The notes below the pieces were generated by a model, which was not told the origin of the DNA, did no database searches, and saw only the letters and a list, made by a program, of their open reading frames with translations. The position numbers and the translations under genes were made by a program. Shown here one piece after another: positions 7,394 through 17,766 of a DNA stretch of 64,000 nucleotides (position 1 is the stretch's first letter; every line of letters begins with the position of its first letter). The DNA is from Arcobacter defluvii (GTDB taxonomy: Bacteria > Campylobacterota > Campylobacteria > Campylobacterales > Arcobacteraceae), in contig NZ_CP053835.1 of the NCBI RefSeq assembly GCF_013201725.1, positions 744,001 to 808,000 on the forward strand, given 5' to 3'.

Positions 7394-9169
7394 ATGCACA
7401 TAGAAAAATTCAGAAATTTTATAGAAGAATCAATTTTAACAATTGTTATTTTTTTCTTTTTATTATTCACATCTTTTTTTTATTTTAAATTTCAGTTAGA
7501 AAAAGAGATACAAACTTATTTAACTAATTTAAAACAATTATATGCAACACAATATGATACTATTTACGATAATTTTAACAAACTTTCTCAAAATAGTTTT
7601 TATGGAATTATAAATAAACCAGAAATTTATGATTTAGTAAAATATGCATATAAACAAGATAGTGAACTTCAAAGCTTTTATCGAGAACGTTTGTATCAAA
7701 AATTAATATCTGATTATATTAGATTAAAAGAGTACAAATTTTATCAAATTCATTTTCATTTCCCAGATAATACAAGTTTTTTAAGAATGCACGAAAAAGA
7801 TAAATTTGGAGATAATCTAACAAAAGATAGATTTAGTGTAAAAGAAGTAAATGAAAATTTAAAACCAGTATATGGTTATGAAATAGGGAAAATGGTTGAT
7901 GGATTTAGATTTGTATATCCTCTTTTTGATGAAAAACTTTTTCATATAGGAAGTGTTGAATTATCTGTTAGCTCAGATTTTTTTGAAAAAAATTTTGAAA
8001 CAAGTTTTGATGTTGATGTTCATTTTTTAATTAAAAAATCTATCGTTGAAGAAAGAGTTTTTAAAGAGTATTTGAAAATTTTTGACATTAGTAATGAAAA
8101 TGATGAATATTTATATAAAGAAGATAAAACTAAAGAGTTAAATCATTTTACAAATGAAAATTTCTATACAAATGAAGAAAGAAATCTTATTAAAATAAAA
8201 ATGAAAAATAGTGAAAATTTTTCAATTTATAAAAAAATAAATGGAAATTATATTGCAATTTCATTTTTATCAATAAAAAATACTCAAAATGAAAAAAATG
8301 CAGCTTATATGGTTTTATATAAAAATTCAGATTTTATAAAACAAGTTATGAATAATTATCATAAGATGATTTTGATATTAATTTTAATCTCTATAATTTT
8401 TGTTTTTTATATAAATTATAGATACAAAAAAATACAAGAAGAAAAGAATAAAGAGTATATTTTATCTCAACAGACAAAAATGGTAGCTCTTGGTGAAATG
8501 ATACAAAATATTTCTCATCAATGGAGACAACCTTTAAGTGTTATATCTGTTTTAGCAAGTGGATTAAAACTCAAAAAAGAGGTTAATATTTTAGAGGACA
8601 AAGAATTTTTTGAAAGTTTGGATGGAATACTACATAATACTACTTATTTATCAAATACGATAGAAGATTTTAGAAATTATTTTAATGAAAGTTTAGAAAA
8701 AAGAGCTTTTAATTTAAAAGATACAATTTTACAATGTACTGCAATGTTCAAAGAAGATTTGAATGCAAAAAATATAATTTTAATTGAAAATTTAATCGAT
8801 ATAGAATTATTTACTTATGAAAATGATTTAAAACATGTACTTATAAATCTATTAAAAAATGCAAAAGATTTTACGAAACAAGGTGTAATTCTTGTTGAAA
8901 TGAAAGAAGAAAAAAATGAAATTATTATTGAAATACAAGATAGTGCAGGGGGAATCCCAAAAAATATAATTGAAAAGATTTTTGAACCATATTTTTCTAC
9001 AAAACATAATTCATCGGGAATAGGCTTAGGATTATATAGTGCTTATGAAATAATCACTAAAAAATTTAATGGAAATATTTTGGTTGAAAATAGAACTTTT
9101 GATTACAATTTTGAGAGTTATAAAGGTGCTTGTTTTTCAATAATTTTAGACAAAAAGAATTTACAATAA
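7394..9169 (+). CDS. Membrane sensor histidine kinase, dCache_3-like sensor, HQWRQPL type
   Basis: I take the ATG at 7394 rather than the TTG at 7382, giving 591 residues. TM1 is about 13-33 and TM2 about 325-342, with a periplasmic region between. FHFPDNTSFLRMHEKDKFGD at about 121-140 resembles the double-Cache (dCache_3) block with its SFLR.H...FGD pattern. After TM2 a short helix leads to the phosphoacceptor H375 in ISHQWRQPL. The HATPase part has N-box NLLKNAKDF, then DSAGGIP and GIGLGLYSAYEI. No response regulator lies nearby, so it is an orphan kinase and the signal is unknown. The next gene starts 8 bp downstream and is probably cotranscribed. Confidence 0.88.
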   Translation: MHIEKFRNFIEESILTIVIFFFLLFTSFFYFKFQLEKEIQTYLTNLKQLYATQYDTIYDNFNKLSQNSFYGIINKPEIYDLVKYAYKQDSELQSFYRERLYQKLISDYIRLKEYKFYQIHFHFPDNTSFLRMHEKDKFGDNLTKDRFSVKEVNENLKPVYGYEIGKMVDGFRFVYPLFDEKLFHIGSVELSVSSDFFEKNFETSFDVDVHFLIKKSIVEERVFKEYLKIFDISNENDEYLYKEDKTKELNHFTNENFYTNEERNLIKIKMKNSENFSIYKKINGNYIAISFLSIKNTQNEKNAAYMVLYKNSDFIKQVMNNYHKMILILILISIIFVFYINYRYKKIQEEKNKEYILSQQTKMVALGEMIQNISHQWRQPLSVISVLASGLKLKKEVNILEDKEFFESLDGILHNTTYLSNTIEDFRNYFNESLEKRAFNLKDTILQCTAMFKEDLNAKNIILIENLIDIELFTYENDLKHVLINLLKNAKDFTKQGVILVEMKEEKNEIIIEIQDSAGGIPKNIIEKIFEPYFSTKHNSSGIGLGLYSAYEIITKKFNGNILVENRTFDYNFESYKGACFSIILDKKNLQ

Positions 9170-9177
9170 GGTATGTT

Positions 9178-10644
9178 ATGAAAAATAGTTTTAGTTTAAA
9201 GATTTCATTTTTAGTAGGAGTTTTAACTTTTATAGTTGCTTTAATGGTAGGATTTTATTCTAATTATATATCAACACAACAACTTGAAGTAAATTCAGGT
9301 GAATCATTGCTTAAGTTATCAAAAAGAGTAAATGATATTCTTGATAGAGAGATGTTAGAAAGATTTAGAGAAATCAGATTTGCTGCATCTTTACCAATAA
9401 TGACAGATGAAAATAGTTCAATAAACGAAAAAAGAGAATTGATTCAAAAAATCAAAGATAATTATAATCACCATGAATGGATAGGTTATGCACTTCTTGA
9501 TGGAACAGTTGAAGTTGGAACAAATGGTTATTTAGAAGGTAAAAATGTAAAAGCTAGACCTTGGCATCCAAATGGTTTAAATGGTCCTTATATTGGCGAT
9601 GTTCATGATGCTTTATTATTGGCTAAATTATTACCAAATAATAGTGGTGAAGCTATTTATTTTTCTGATGTGGCATTTCCAGTTATAAATAAAAATGGTA
9701 AAACACTTGGTGTTTTATGTACACATTTAACTTGGCAATGGACAAGAGATGTTATAAGAAGTATTCAACAAGAGCATGGTGTAGAAATCTTTTTATTATC
9801 TAAAGATGGATTGATTTTAGTAGGACCTGAAAATACTGAAAGAGCTAATATCTCAGATATATCTTTAAATGTAGCTCAATTACTTAAAACAGATGAAGAA
9901 TCTTTTAAAATTCTAAATTGGAATAATAATGTTAAATATCTAACTGCAAGTAGTGTAAGTAAAGGATTTGAAGAGTACAAAGGTTTTTCTTGGAAAGTAA
10001 TAGTTAGACAACCAGTTGATGAAGCTTTTAAAATAGCTCATAAAAATACAAGTTTAATTCTTTTAATAAGCGTATTTTTAGGAATTTTAGGTGCGATAAT
10101 TGGAATTATAATATCAAATAAAATCTCAAAACCACTTAATAAGTTAAATCAAATAGTAGATGATATTACTAACAATAAAGAAGTAAAATTTTTGAAAAAT
10201 GTTTCAAATGATGAAATAGGAAAATTACATAATGCTTTAGAAAATTTATATAAAAATTTAATTGAAGAATCTAAAGATAAAAAAAATGCGCAAATTAAAG
10301 TAGAATTGTCATTAAAAATATTTGAACAAGCTTTAGAAGGGATTATTATTTGTGATAAAAACAACAATATAATCTTAGTAAATAGAGCTTTTACTCAAAT
10401 TACAGGATATGAATTAAATGATATTTATGGAAAAAATCCATCAATATTAAATTCTGGTTTACAAAATCAAGAGTTTTATGAAAATATGTGGAATAGGTTA
10501 AGAAAAGATGGAAAATGGGATGGACATCTGAAAAATAAAAGAAAAGATGGAACAATTTATGATGAGTATTTAAAAATCTCAACTCTAAAAGATAGAAAAG
10601 ATGAAATTGTAAACTATTTAGCCACATTTAATAGCGGGTTTTAA
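9178..10644 (+). CDS. Cache-HAMP-PAS sensor lacking an output domain (probably truncated)
   Basis: The start is ATG 9178, preceded by AAGG with six-base spacing; an in-frame TTG at 9130 would overlap the kinase and is less likely. The 488-residue product has TM1 at about 8-28, a periplasmic Cache region with WIGYALLDG and AIYFSDVAFPVINKNGKTLG, TM2 at about 286-309, a HAMP linker (ISNKISKPLNKLNQIV), then a PAS domain from about 372 (NNIILVNRAFTQITGY). It ends abruptly at YLATFNSGF where relatives continue as ATFNDIT... into GGDEF/EAL or kinase modules. No remains of such a module are visible in the 160 bp downstream, so the 3' part seems deleted. It may be non-functional, or act by interacting with the adjacent kinase. 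Confidence 0.75.
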   Translation: MKNSFSLKISFLVGVLTFIVALMVGFYSNYISTQQLEVNSGESLLKLSKRVNDILDREMLERFREIRFAASLPIMTDENSSINEKRELIQKIKDNYNHHEWIGYALLDGTVEVGTNGYLEGKNVKARPWHPNGLNGPYIGDVHDALLLAKLLPNNSGEAIYFSDVAFPVINKNGKTLGVLCTHLTWQWTRDVIRSIQQEHGVEIFLLSKDGLILVGPENTERANISDISLNVAQLLKTDEESFKILNWNNNVKYLTASSVSKGFEEYKGFSWKVIVRQPVDEAFKIAHKNTSLILLISVFLGILGAIIGIIISNKISKPLNKLNQIVDDITNNKEVKFLKNVSNDEIGKLHNALENLYKNLIEESKDKKNAQIKVELSLKIFEQALEGIIICDKNNNIILVNRAFTQITGYELNDIYGKNPSILNSGLQNQEFYENMWNRLRKDGKWDGHLKNKRKDGTIYDEYLKISTLKDRKDEIVNYLATFNSGF

Positions 10645-10676
10645 AACTTTGATTAGTATAATAAAACTTACTGTAT

Positions 10677-10716
10677 AAATAAGATAAAAACAATTAAGAC
10701 AAGATTTATCCTATTT
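10677..10716. promoter_or_regulatory. Split inverted repeat before nifS, same 11-mers as before sufB
   Basis: AAATAAGATAA (10677-10687) and TTATCCTATTT (10706-10716) are exactly the two arms found at 7210-7234, here 18 bp apart instead of 3 bp. The right arm ends five bases before the TAAAAT -10 candidate at 10721-10726, a position suited to an operator. Confidence 0.55.
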
Positions 10717-10720
10717 TCAT

Positions 10721-10726
10721 TAAAAT
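10721..10726 (+). promoter_or_regulatory. -10 box candidate for nifSU
   Basis: TAAAAT followed by ACG lies about 80 bp upstream of the nifS start and directly after the inverted repeat arm at 10706-10716. It is the best -10 match between the truncated sensor gene and nifS. Confidence 0.4.
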
Positions 10727-10766
10727 ACGAAAAAGTTTTTATTTGTAACAATTAATTTTGGAATAG

Positions 10767-12002
<1,236 letters not shown>

Positions 12003-12035
12003 TAGAAAATCGAATAATATTTAAAGGAAAATAAG

Positions 12036-13016
12036 ATGGCAAAAAATAGTTTAATAAGCGGATCGATTTGGGATGAATACTCAAATCAAGTTGTAAATAG
12101 AATGAACAACCCTAAACATCAAGGGGAAATTACTGAAGAAAAAGCTGCAGAACTTGGAGCAAAATTAATTGTTGCAGATTTTGGAGCGGAATCATGTGGT
12201 GATGCTGTAAGACTTTATTGGGCAGTTGATGAAAATACAGATAAAATTTTAGAATCAAAATTTAAATCTTTTGGTTGTGGTACTGCAATCGCATCATCTG
12301 ATGTTATGGCTGAATTATGTATTGGAAAAACAGTTGATGAAGCTGTAAAAATTACAAATATTGATGTTGAATTTGCATTAAGAGATACTCCTGATGTTCC
12401 AGCTGTTCCACCTCAAAAAATGCACTGTTCGGTTATGGCTTATGATGTTATCAAAAAAGCAGCAGCTGAATACAAAGGTGTTGATATGGAATCTTTTGAG
12501 GAAGAGCAAATCGTTTGCGAATGTGCAAGGGTTTCATTAGCTACTTTAAAAGAAGTAATCAAAATCAATGATTTAAAAACTGTTGAAGAAATTACAGATT
12601 ATACAAAAGCAGGAGCTTTTTGTAAATCATGTATTAAACCAGGTGGACATGAAGCAAAAGATATCTATTTAGTAGATATTTTAAAAGATGTTAGAGCTGA
12701 AATGGAACATAATAAATTAAAAACAGCAGCAGATGCAAGTGCAGCTGGTGAATTAACATTTGATAAAATGACATTAGTTCAAAGAATTAAAACTATTGAT
12801 TCAGTTTTAGATTCAGACATTAGACCAATGTTAGTTATGGATGGTGGAAATATGGAGATTATTGATATCAAAGAAAATCTACCACATTATGATATTTATA
12901 TCAGATATTTAGGTTCTTGTTCAGGATGTTCGTCTGGAAGTACAGGAACTTTATTTGCAATTGAATCTGTATTACAACAAAAAATTGATGAAAATTTAAG
13001 AGTTTTACCAATCTGA
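12036..13016 (+). CDS. nifU: Fe-S scaffold NifU, three-domain
   Basis: The 326-residue protein has the complete NifU layout. The IscU-like scaffold has Cys at 54, 81 and 131 (ESCGDA, FGCGTA, MHCSVM). The central Bfd-like [2Fe-2S] domain has C161, C163, C196 and C199 (CECARVS and CKSC). The C-terminal NifU-like domain carries C295 and C298 (GSCSGC). It receives sulfur from NifS and hands clusters to apo-proteins. Start ATG 12036 has AAGGA upstream. A strong terminator follows the gene. Confidence 0.95.
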   Translation: MAKNSLISGSIWDEYSNQVVNRMNNPKHQGEITEEKAAELGAKLIVADFGAESCGDAVRLYWAVDENTDKILESKFKSFGCGTAIASSDVMAELCIGKTVDEAVKITNIDVEFALRDTPDVPAVPPQKMHCSVMAYDVIKKAAAEYKGVDMESFEEEQIVCECARVSLATLKEVIKINDLKTVEEITDYTKAGAFCKSCIKPGGHEAKDIYLVDILKDVRAEMEHNKLKTAADASAAGELTFDKMTLVQRIKTIDSVLDSDIRPMLVMDGGNMEIIDIKENLPHYDIYIRYLGSCSGCSSGSTGTLFAIESVLQQKIDENLRVLPI

Positions 13017-13036
13017 TTTTTCCAATTTTTTAATTT

Positions 13037-13070
13037 AAAAAAGGGACTTGTTTTTTCAAGTCCCTTTTTT
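13037..13070. terminator. Strong bidirectional intrinsic terminator after nifU
   Basis: A 14-bp stem of AAAAAAGGGACTTG and its complement flanks a T6 loop. The G+C pairs form the centre, with a T-tract on the plus side and the mirrored tract on the minus side. It separates nifU from the convergent LysE-type gene. Confidence 0.92.
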
Positions 13071-13699
13071 TATATTTTATAAATTATCATCAAAGCTACA
13101 AACGTAAGAAAAACTGCAGAGATTTTTTCTATTAGATAAATATATCTATTAAAAAGTTGTTTTATTTTTTTTAAATTTAAAATATAAACTATAAAAACAT
13201 CCCAAATTAGAACTGCAAAAAACATCCATAAACCATAAATAGTTTGAATAAAAAAAGGTGTATTATTTTGAAATGTTATACTAAACATAGAAAAATAAAA
13301 GATAAAATTTTTAGGATTTAAAATGGCACTTAAAAAGCCTTTGAAAAAACTTGATAGGTGATTGTCAACTTTTCTATTTTTTGATACATTTTCAAACAAA
13401 TTTTTTCTCTTTGATTTAAATAAATAATATGAAATATAAAATAGATACACACAACCTGAAAGTTTTAAAAAGTTAAAAATAAATAGATTGTCTTTTATAA
13501 ACATAATTCCAAAAAGAGCTAAAAGTATATAAACTAAATTTGCAATGGCAATTCCAAAAGCTACTATTATTCCAGCTCTTTTACCATTTTTTATAGTTGA
13601 ATTAATGATAATAAAAAAATCAACTCCAGGACTAATCAAAGCTAAAAAATGAGCGAAAGCAAGTATAAAAAAACTTTGTAAATAAATCTCTATTTCCAT
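13070..13699 (-). CDS. LysE/RhtB-family exporter
   Basis: A 209-residue hydrophobic protein with about six predicted membrane segments. The N-terminal ALISPGVDFFIIINSTIKNGKRAGI matches the LysE/RhtB signature (x-PGP-D... around residues 22-45). The first half continues with an aliphatic segment (VAFGIAIANLVYILLALFGI). LysE/RhtB proteins export amino acids or related small molecules; substrate cannot be predicted. An AraC-type regulator lies 45 bp upstream on the same strand, a frequent pairing for such exporters. Confidence 0.85.
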   Translation of the reverse strand: MEIEIYLQSFFILAFAHFLALISPGVDFFIIINSTIKNGKRAGIIVAFGIAIANLVYILLALFGIMFIKDNLFIFNFLKLSGCVYLFYISYYLFKSKRKNLFENVSKNRKVDNHLSSFFKGFLSAILNPKNFIFYFSMFSITFQNNTPFFIQTIYGLWMFFAVLIWDVFIVYILNLKKIKQLFNRYIYLIEKISAVFLTFVALMIIYKI

Positions 13700-13744
13700 A
13701 AATCCCCTTTTATTTTGAAGATTGTATAAAAAGAGAAGAATTAA

Positions 13745-14551
13745 TTATTGTATAAAATTGTCCTGATACTCTTTTGGAGTAATTGCAACTATTTTTTTGA
13801 AGTTTCTATGAAAATGACTTTGGTCAAAAAAGCCACATTCAAGGGCAGTTTCTACTATGGAAAAACCTTTCTTTAGTAACTCTTTTGCAAACTCAATTTT
13901 TAGATTTATAAAGTATGAATGAGCTGAAATATTAAGTTCTTTTTTGAAAAGTTTTATGATATAAAAAGTTGATAGATTAAACTCTTTTGATAAACAATTT
14001 AAACTAATATCTTCTTTTAGATGATTTTTCATATATAAAATGATATTTTCAATTTTTTCACTGGTTTTTAACTCTATTTGTATATTTTTGTTATATTTTG
14101 TGTATAAAGAGCAAAAAAAGTCAATAATACAACTCTCTTTTTCCAAAATCAAAGCATTTGAAAATAGTAATTCACAAAGAGTTATAAACTTTTTATATAG
14201 AGTTTTATTTTTTAATATTTCATTTGAAAAAGGAATAAACTCATTTATGTTTGGAAATATACTTTTTTGAAGCTCAAAACACCAGTTTTTATCTAAATAT
14301 AACATATAAATTTTATTTACAATTTTTGAAGAGGAGTTACAACTATGAATAGTATTTGGGTTTATGATAGCTAGTTGATTTTTTTCTAAAGTTATAGTTT
14401 TATTTTTATTTGTATAGATTCTTTGTCCATCAAGTATTGCACCAATTGAAAGGCTATTATGAATATGTTGTTTATAACATTGATTTGATATTGAGTATCT
14501 AAGTTCTAAAAAATCCAATTTTTCATAGCTAAAATATAGTGTTTTATTCAT
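13745..14551 (-). CDS. AraC-family transcriptional regulator
   Basis: This 268-residue protein has an N-terminal cupin-like half (HIHNSLSIGAILDG at about 29-42; NQLAIINPNTIHSC, the AraC ligand-pocket pattern). The C-terminal HTH pair comprises LNCLSKEFNLSTFYIIKLFKKEL and SIVETALECGFFDQSHFHRNFKK, ending with the canonical ITPKEYQ. It probably controls the LysE-type exporter immediately downstream; the inducer is unknown. Confidence 0.87.
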   Translation of the reverse strand: MNKTLYFSYEKLDFLELRYSISNQCYKQHIHNSLSIGAILDGQRIYTNKNKTITLEKNQLAIINPNTIHSCNSSSKIVNKIYMLYLDKNWCFELQKSIFPNINEFIPFSNEILKNKTLYKKFITLCELLFSNALILEKESCIIDFFCSLYTKYNKNIQIELKTSEKIENIILYMKNHLKEDISLNCLSKEFNLSTFYIIKLFKKELNISAHSYFINLKIEFAKELLKKGFSIVETALECGFFDQSHFHRNFKKIVAITPKEYQDNFIQ

Positions 14552-14624
14552 TGGAAAATAGTAATGTAAAATTTGTTATAAAGCCTTTAACAAAAACGTA
14601 AATTTTTCTAAGTTAAAATCCCAG

Positions 14625-17003
14625 ATGGAAATAGCAAAGTTAAAAGAACTATGCCTAAATCAGGCACAATTTTATTATGAATATGTAAAAAAATATAGTG
14701 AAAACAATGAAAAAAGTATAGACAAAGTTGTATCTATAAAATACCAAAAAGATAGTTCACCAAAACTCTATGAAATAAAACTCGAAAAAGCTATTTATGA
14801 TTTTGAAAAGACTTATTATAAAAACAATCAAACAAATGAATATTACTTTAATAAAAAAGATATTTTAATCAAAGAGTATGATGAAAAAAATAGGCTTTTG
14901 TATGTTCAAGTTTTAAATCCTGATATTGAATTTGAAAAGATAAAAAGTGATGATTTTTTTGTTGTTACTGATTTACTTTTTTTGATTAAAAATTTGATTG
15001 AATGGTATGAAAAAAATTCACATAAACTTACTTTTGATGATAAATTAACTTTTGATTTAAAACCAAATTTAGAGATTTTAAAAGATACAAAACTAAATCA
15101 AAATCAAATTGAAGCTGTAAGTTCTATATTTAAAAATTCTTATTCTTACATTTGGGGACCTCCTGGAACTGGAAAAACAAAAGCTGTTTTATCAACTGCT
15201 TTGATAAACTATATAACTTCAAATAAAAAAGTTTTGATTGTTGCTCCAACGAATATTGCCTTAGAACAGATACTTTTTGGAGTTTTAGAAAATACTGAAA
15301 AACTTCAAATCCAAAATGAAAAGATTTTACGAATAGGAATTCCTTCAAAAGATTTTTTTGATAAATATAGTGAAGTTTGTGAAACAAAAGGAATAGAAAG
15401 AGTTTTAGAATCACTTGAAAATGAGATAAATATATTAAGTAGAGTGATTAAATATCGAGAAGGTAGAATAATCAGTGAAGATTTAGAAAAAATCTTAGAG
15501 CATTTTTCAAAACTTCAAGAAAACAAAATAAAAATTATAAAACTTGAAAATGAAAAAGAGTATCTTCAACCTTTGATAAATCTTTTAACTTTACCTTTAA
15601 AAGCTTATCATTTTTCAAATAATTCAAGAATGATAAAAGATGCGATTAAAAAACATGAAAAAAATTATTGTATAAATTATGATGAAAAACTTATTGAAGA
15701 AAATAGATTAAAAGAAGTTGTAAATATAGATTGTATTAGAAAAGAGTTAGAAAATAAAGATGAAAAGATAAAAAAAATAAATCAAGAAAACTTTGAAATA
15801 TTAACACTTTGTAAGAAAATAATAAAAAGTGAAAAGATTTATAATGAGATATTTAAAGATTTAACTCAAACAAATCTAGATGAAAAACAACTTCAAATTA
15901 ATCAAAAAATATCCCAATTAAATCTTTGGTGCAAAAGAAGTTTAGAATCAATCAAAACTTTAGTAATGCAGACAAATGATGAGTTGATAAATCAAGCTTT
16001 AGATATACATCATAAAAATTTTGATGATAAAAAATTAAAAGAGAAATTAGCTTTTTTAATCGATGAAAAAGATTTATTGATTGAACAAAGTACAAAACAA
16101 AGAGTAAAAAATAGTTTAGTAATTGCAATGACTATTGATGCATATATTCAATACACAATAAATGAGAATATTGAAGTAAATCATATCTTTTGTGATGAAG
16201 CTGGATATATGTCAACAATTAAGGCTTTGAGTTTATTTAAGTCTAATAGTTCAATTACATTTTTGGGTGACCATATGCAGCTTCCACCTGTTAGTGAAAT
16301 AAAAACAGATGATATAAACTCATATAAAAAGAGTTTTTTATGGAGTCAATCTGCACTTTTCTTTGAGACACTTTTTTTGAAAAATAGTGTTGAAGAGATT
16401 TATTTTGACTTTACAAATAATACAACGCCAAAGTTTGAAAAAACATCACAAGTAAATCTACTTTCAACTCATAGATTTGGAAAAAATTTAGCACAAATTT
16501 TAAATAAATTTGTTTATAAATTTGGTTTTGAGTCAGCTTTGAATATTGATACAAATCTATTTTTTATAGATAGTAATTCAAATGTAGATGAAGCAATTGA
16601 GCGTTCATCTTTAGAAGAAGTAATTATAATAAAAGAGTTAGTAAAAAAGTTTGAAGGAAAATCTTTTGTTATATTAACTCCATATAAAAAGCAAGTGAAA
16701 CTGCTAAAAGAGCATTTAGGTAGAAAATATTTTGAAAATATTATGACAATACACAAATCCCAAGGAAGTGAATGGGACAATGTGATTTTTAGTGTTGTAG
16801 ATGATTCAAATAGTGGAAAAAGAAGAATGTTTTTTACAAATACTATAAATGAAAACTTTAAAGGTTTAAATCTAATAAACACAGTTGTAAGTAGAACGAA
16901 AAAAAGATTAATCATTGTTGCAAATGAAGACTTTTGGATAAAACAAAAAGATACTCAATTAATAGGAAATCTAATCTTTAATTCGAAAAAAGTTATAGCT
17001 TGA
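14625..17003 (+). CDS. SF1 (Upf1/DNA2-like) DNA/RNA helicase
   Basis: The 792-residue protein carries the full set of SF1 motifs: Walker A GPPGTGKT (178-185), Walker B/II in FCDEAGYMS, motif III GDHMQLPPVS, motif IV-like LLSTHRFG, motif V TIHKSQGSEWDNVIF, and motif VI NTVVSRTKKRLIIV. The AAA_11/AAA_12 halves are interrupted by a long charged, coiled-coil-rich insert (about 240-480). This arrangement fits the SF1B Upf1/DNA2-like group. No nuclease domain is visible. The exact role is unknown. It stands alone, with about 60 bp on each side. Confidence 0.85.
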   Translation: MEIAKLKELCLNQAQFYYEYVKKYSENNEKSIDKVVSIKYQKDSSPKLYEIKLEKAIYDFEKTYYKNNQTNEYYFNKKDILIKEYDEKNRLLYVQVLNPDIEFEKIKSDDFFVVTDLLFLIKNLIEWYEKNSHKLTFDDKLTFDLKPNLEILKDTKLNQNQIEAVSSIFKNSYSYIWGPPGTGKTKAVLSTALINYITSNKKVLIVAPTNIALEQILFGVLENTEKLQIQNEKILRIGIPSKDFFDKYSEVCETKGIERVLESLENEINILSRVIKYREGRIISEDLEKILEHFSKLQENKIKIIKLENEKEYLQPLINLLTLPLKAYHFSNNSRMIKDAIKKHEKNYCINYDEKLIEENRLKEVVNIDCIRKELENKDEKIKKINQENFEILTLCKKIIKSEKIYNEIFKDLTQTNLDEKQLQINQKISQLNLWCKRSLESIKTLVMQTNDELINQALDIHHKNFDDKKLKEKLAFLIDEKDLLIEQSTKQRVKNSLVIAMTIDAYIQYTINENIEVNHIFCDEAGYMSTIKALSLFKSNSSITFLGDHMQLPPVSEIKTDDINSYKKSFLWSQSALFFETLFLKNSVEEIYFDFTNNTTPKFEKTSQVNLLSTHRFGKNLAQILNKFVYKFGFESALNIDTNLFFIDSNSNVDEAIERSSLEEVIIIKELVKKFEGKSFVILTPYKKQVKLLKEHLGRKYFENIMTIHKSQGSEWDNVIFSVVDDSNSGKRRMFFTNTINENFKGLNLINTVVSRTKKRLIIVANEDFWIKQKDTQLIGNLIFNSKKVIA

Positions 17004-17064
17004 AAAAATTATTAACTATTTATCAAATAATCTGTATCATCATACTATCAATAAGGAGTAAAAT

Positions 17065-17688
17065 ATGTTTGCAATATATAATAATGGAAGAGTAGGTTTT
17101 AGAAGTACTGTTGATAATTTATATAATTTAAAAAATGTTGATGAATTAGATAAAACTAGATTTAAACCTGATGAGGGATTAATCCAAAGTTTTTCAAATG
17201 AAGAAAAAGAAGAACAAAAAAAAGAATTTTTAAATTCATATAAAAAAATGGCAAATATTGATACTCTTGAACCTGTATATTATATAAAAGATATTATGAC
17301 TAGAGATGTTTTTTCATTGGATAATAAAGCAACTATTGAAGATGCGTATAATTTTTTGAAAGATAATAAAATTACACAAGCTCCAATTATTGATTTTGGG
17401 AAAAAAATAATTGGAATGATTAATAAAAAAATAATACTTAATTTACTGATGGAAGATATTGAAAATATAAAATCAATTTTAAATAAAAAAATAGAAGATA
17501 TTTATCTTCCAGAAGTAATAACATCTGAACCACTTTCTGAAGTAAGAACAGTTGTAAAAGTGATGTTAGATTTTAAACTTGAAGCAATACCAATTGTTGA
17601 TGAGGATGGTATTTTATTAGGAATTGTTTCTCAAACAAATATTTTAAAAGCAGTTGCACATCTTCCAAAATTACAATTATGGTCATAA
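17065..17688 (+). CDS. CBS-domain protein
   Basis: The 207-residue protein has two tandem CBS motifs, from about 75 to 205. The first has IMTRDVFSLDNKATIEDAY and ITQAPIIDFGKKIIGMI; the second has ITSEPLSEVRTVVKVM and LEAIPIVDEDGILLGIVSQTNIL. CBS pairs bind adenosine ligands and act as regulatory modules. The N-terminal 70 residues are polar and not recognised. Start ATG 17065 follows AAGGAG. No fused catalytic domain is present, so the partner is unknown. Confidence 0.87.
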   Translation: MFAIYNNGRVGFRSTVDNLYNLKNVDELDKTRFKPDEGLIQSFSNEEKEEQKKEFLNSYKKMANIDTLEPVYYIKDIMTRDVFSLDNKATIEDAYNFLKDNKITQAPIIDFGKKIIGMINKKIILNLLMEDIENIKSILNKKIEDIYLPEVITSEPLSEVRTVVKVMLDFKLEAIPIVDEDGILLGIVSQTNILKAVAHLPKLQLWS

Positions 17689-17737
17689 AAAATATTATTT
17701 TATGAAATTTTTGTATAACTTTTATATAATTTTTTGA

Positions 17738-17743
17738 TATACT
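17738..17743 (+). promoter_or_regulatory. -10 box for the TauE-type gene
   Basis: TATACT after a T-rich run, followed by TCGC, 23 bp before the ATG at 17767. This matches the Campylobacterota pattern of a good -10 without a defined -35. Confidence 0.5.
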
Positions 17744-17766
17744 TCGCAAAAAAATAAAGAGTATAT

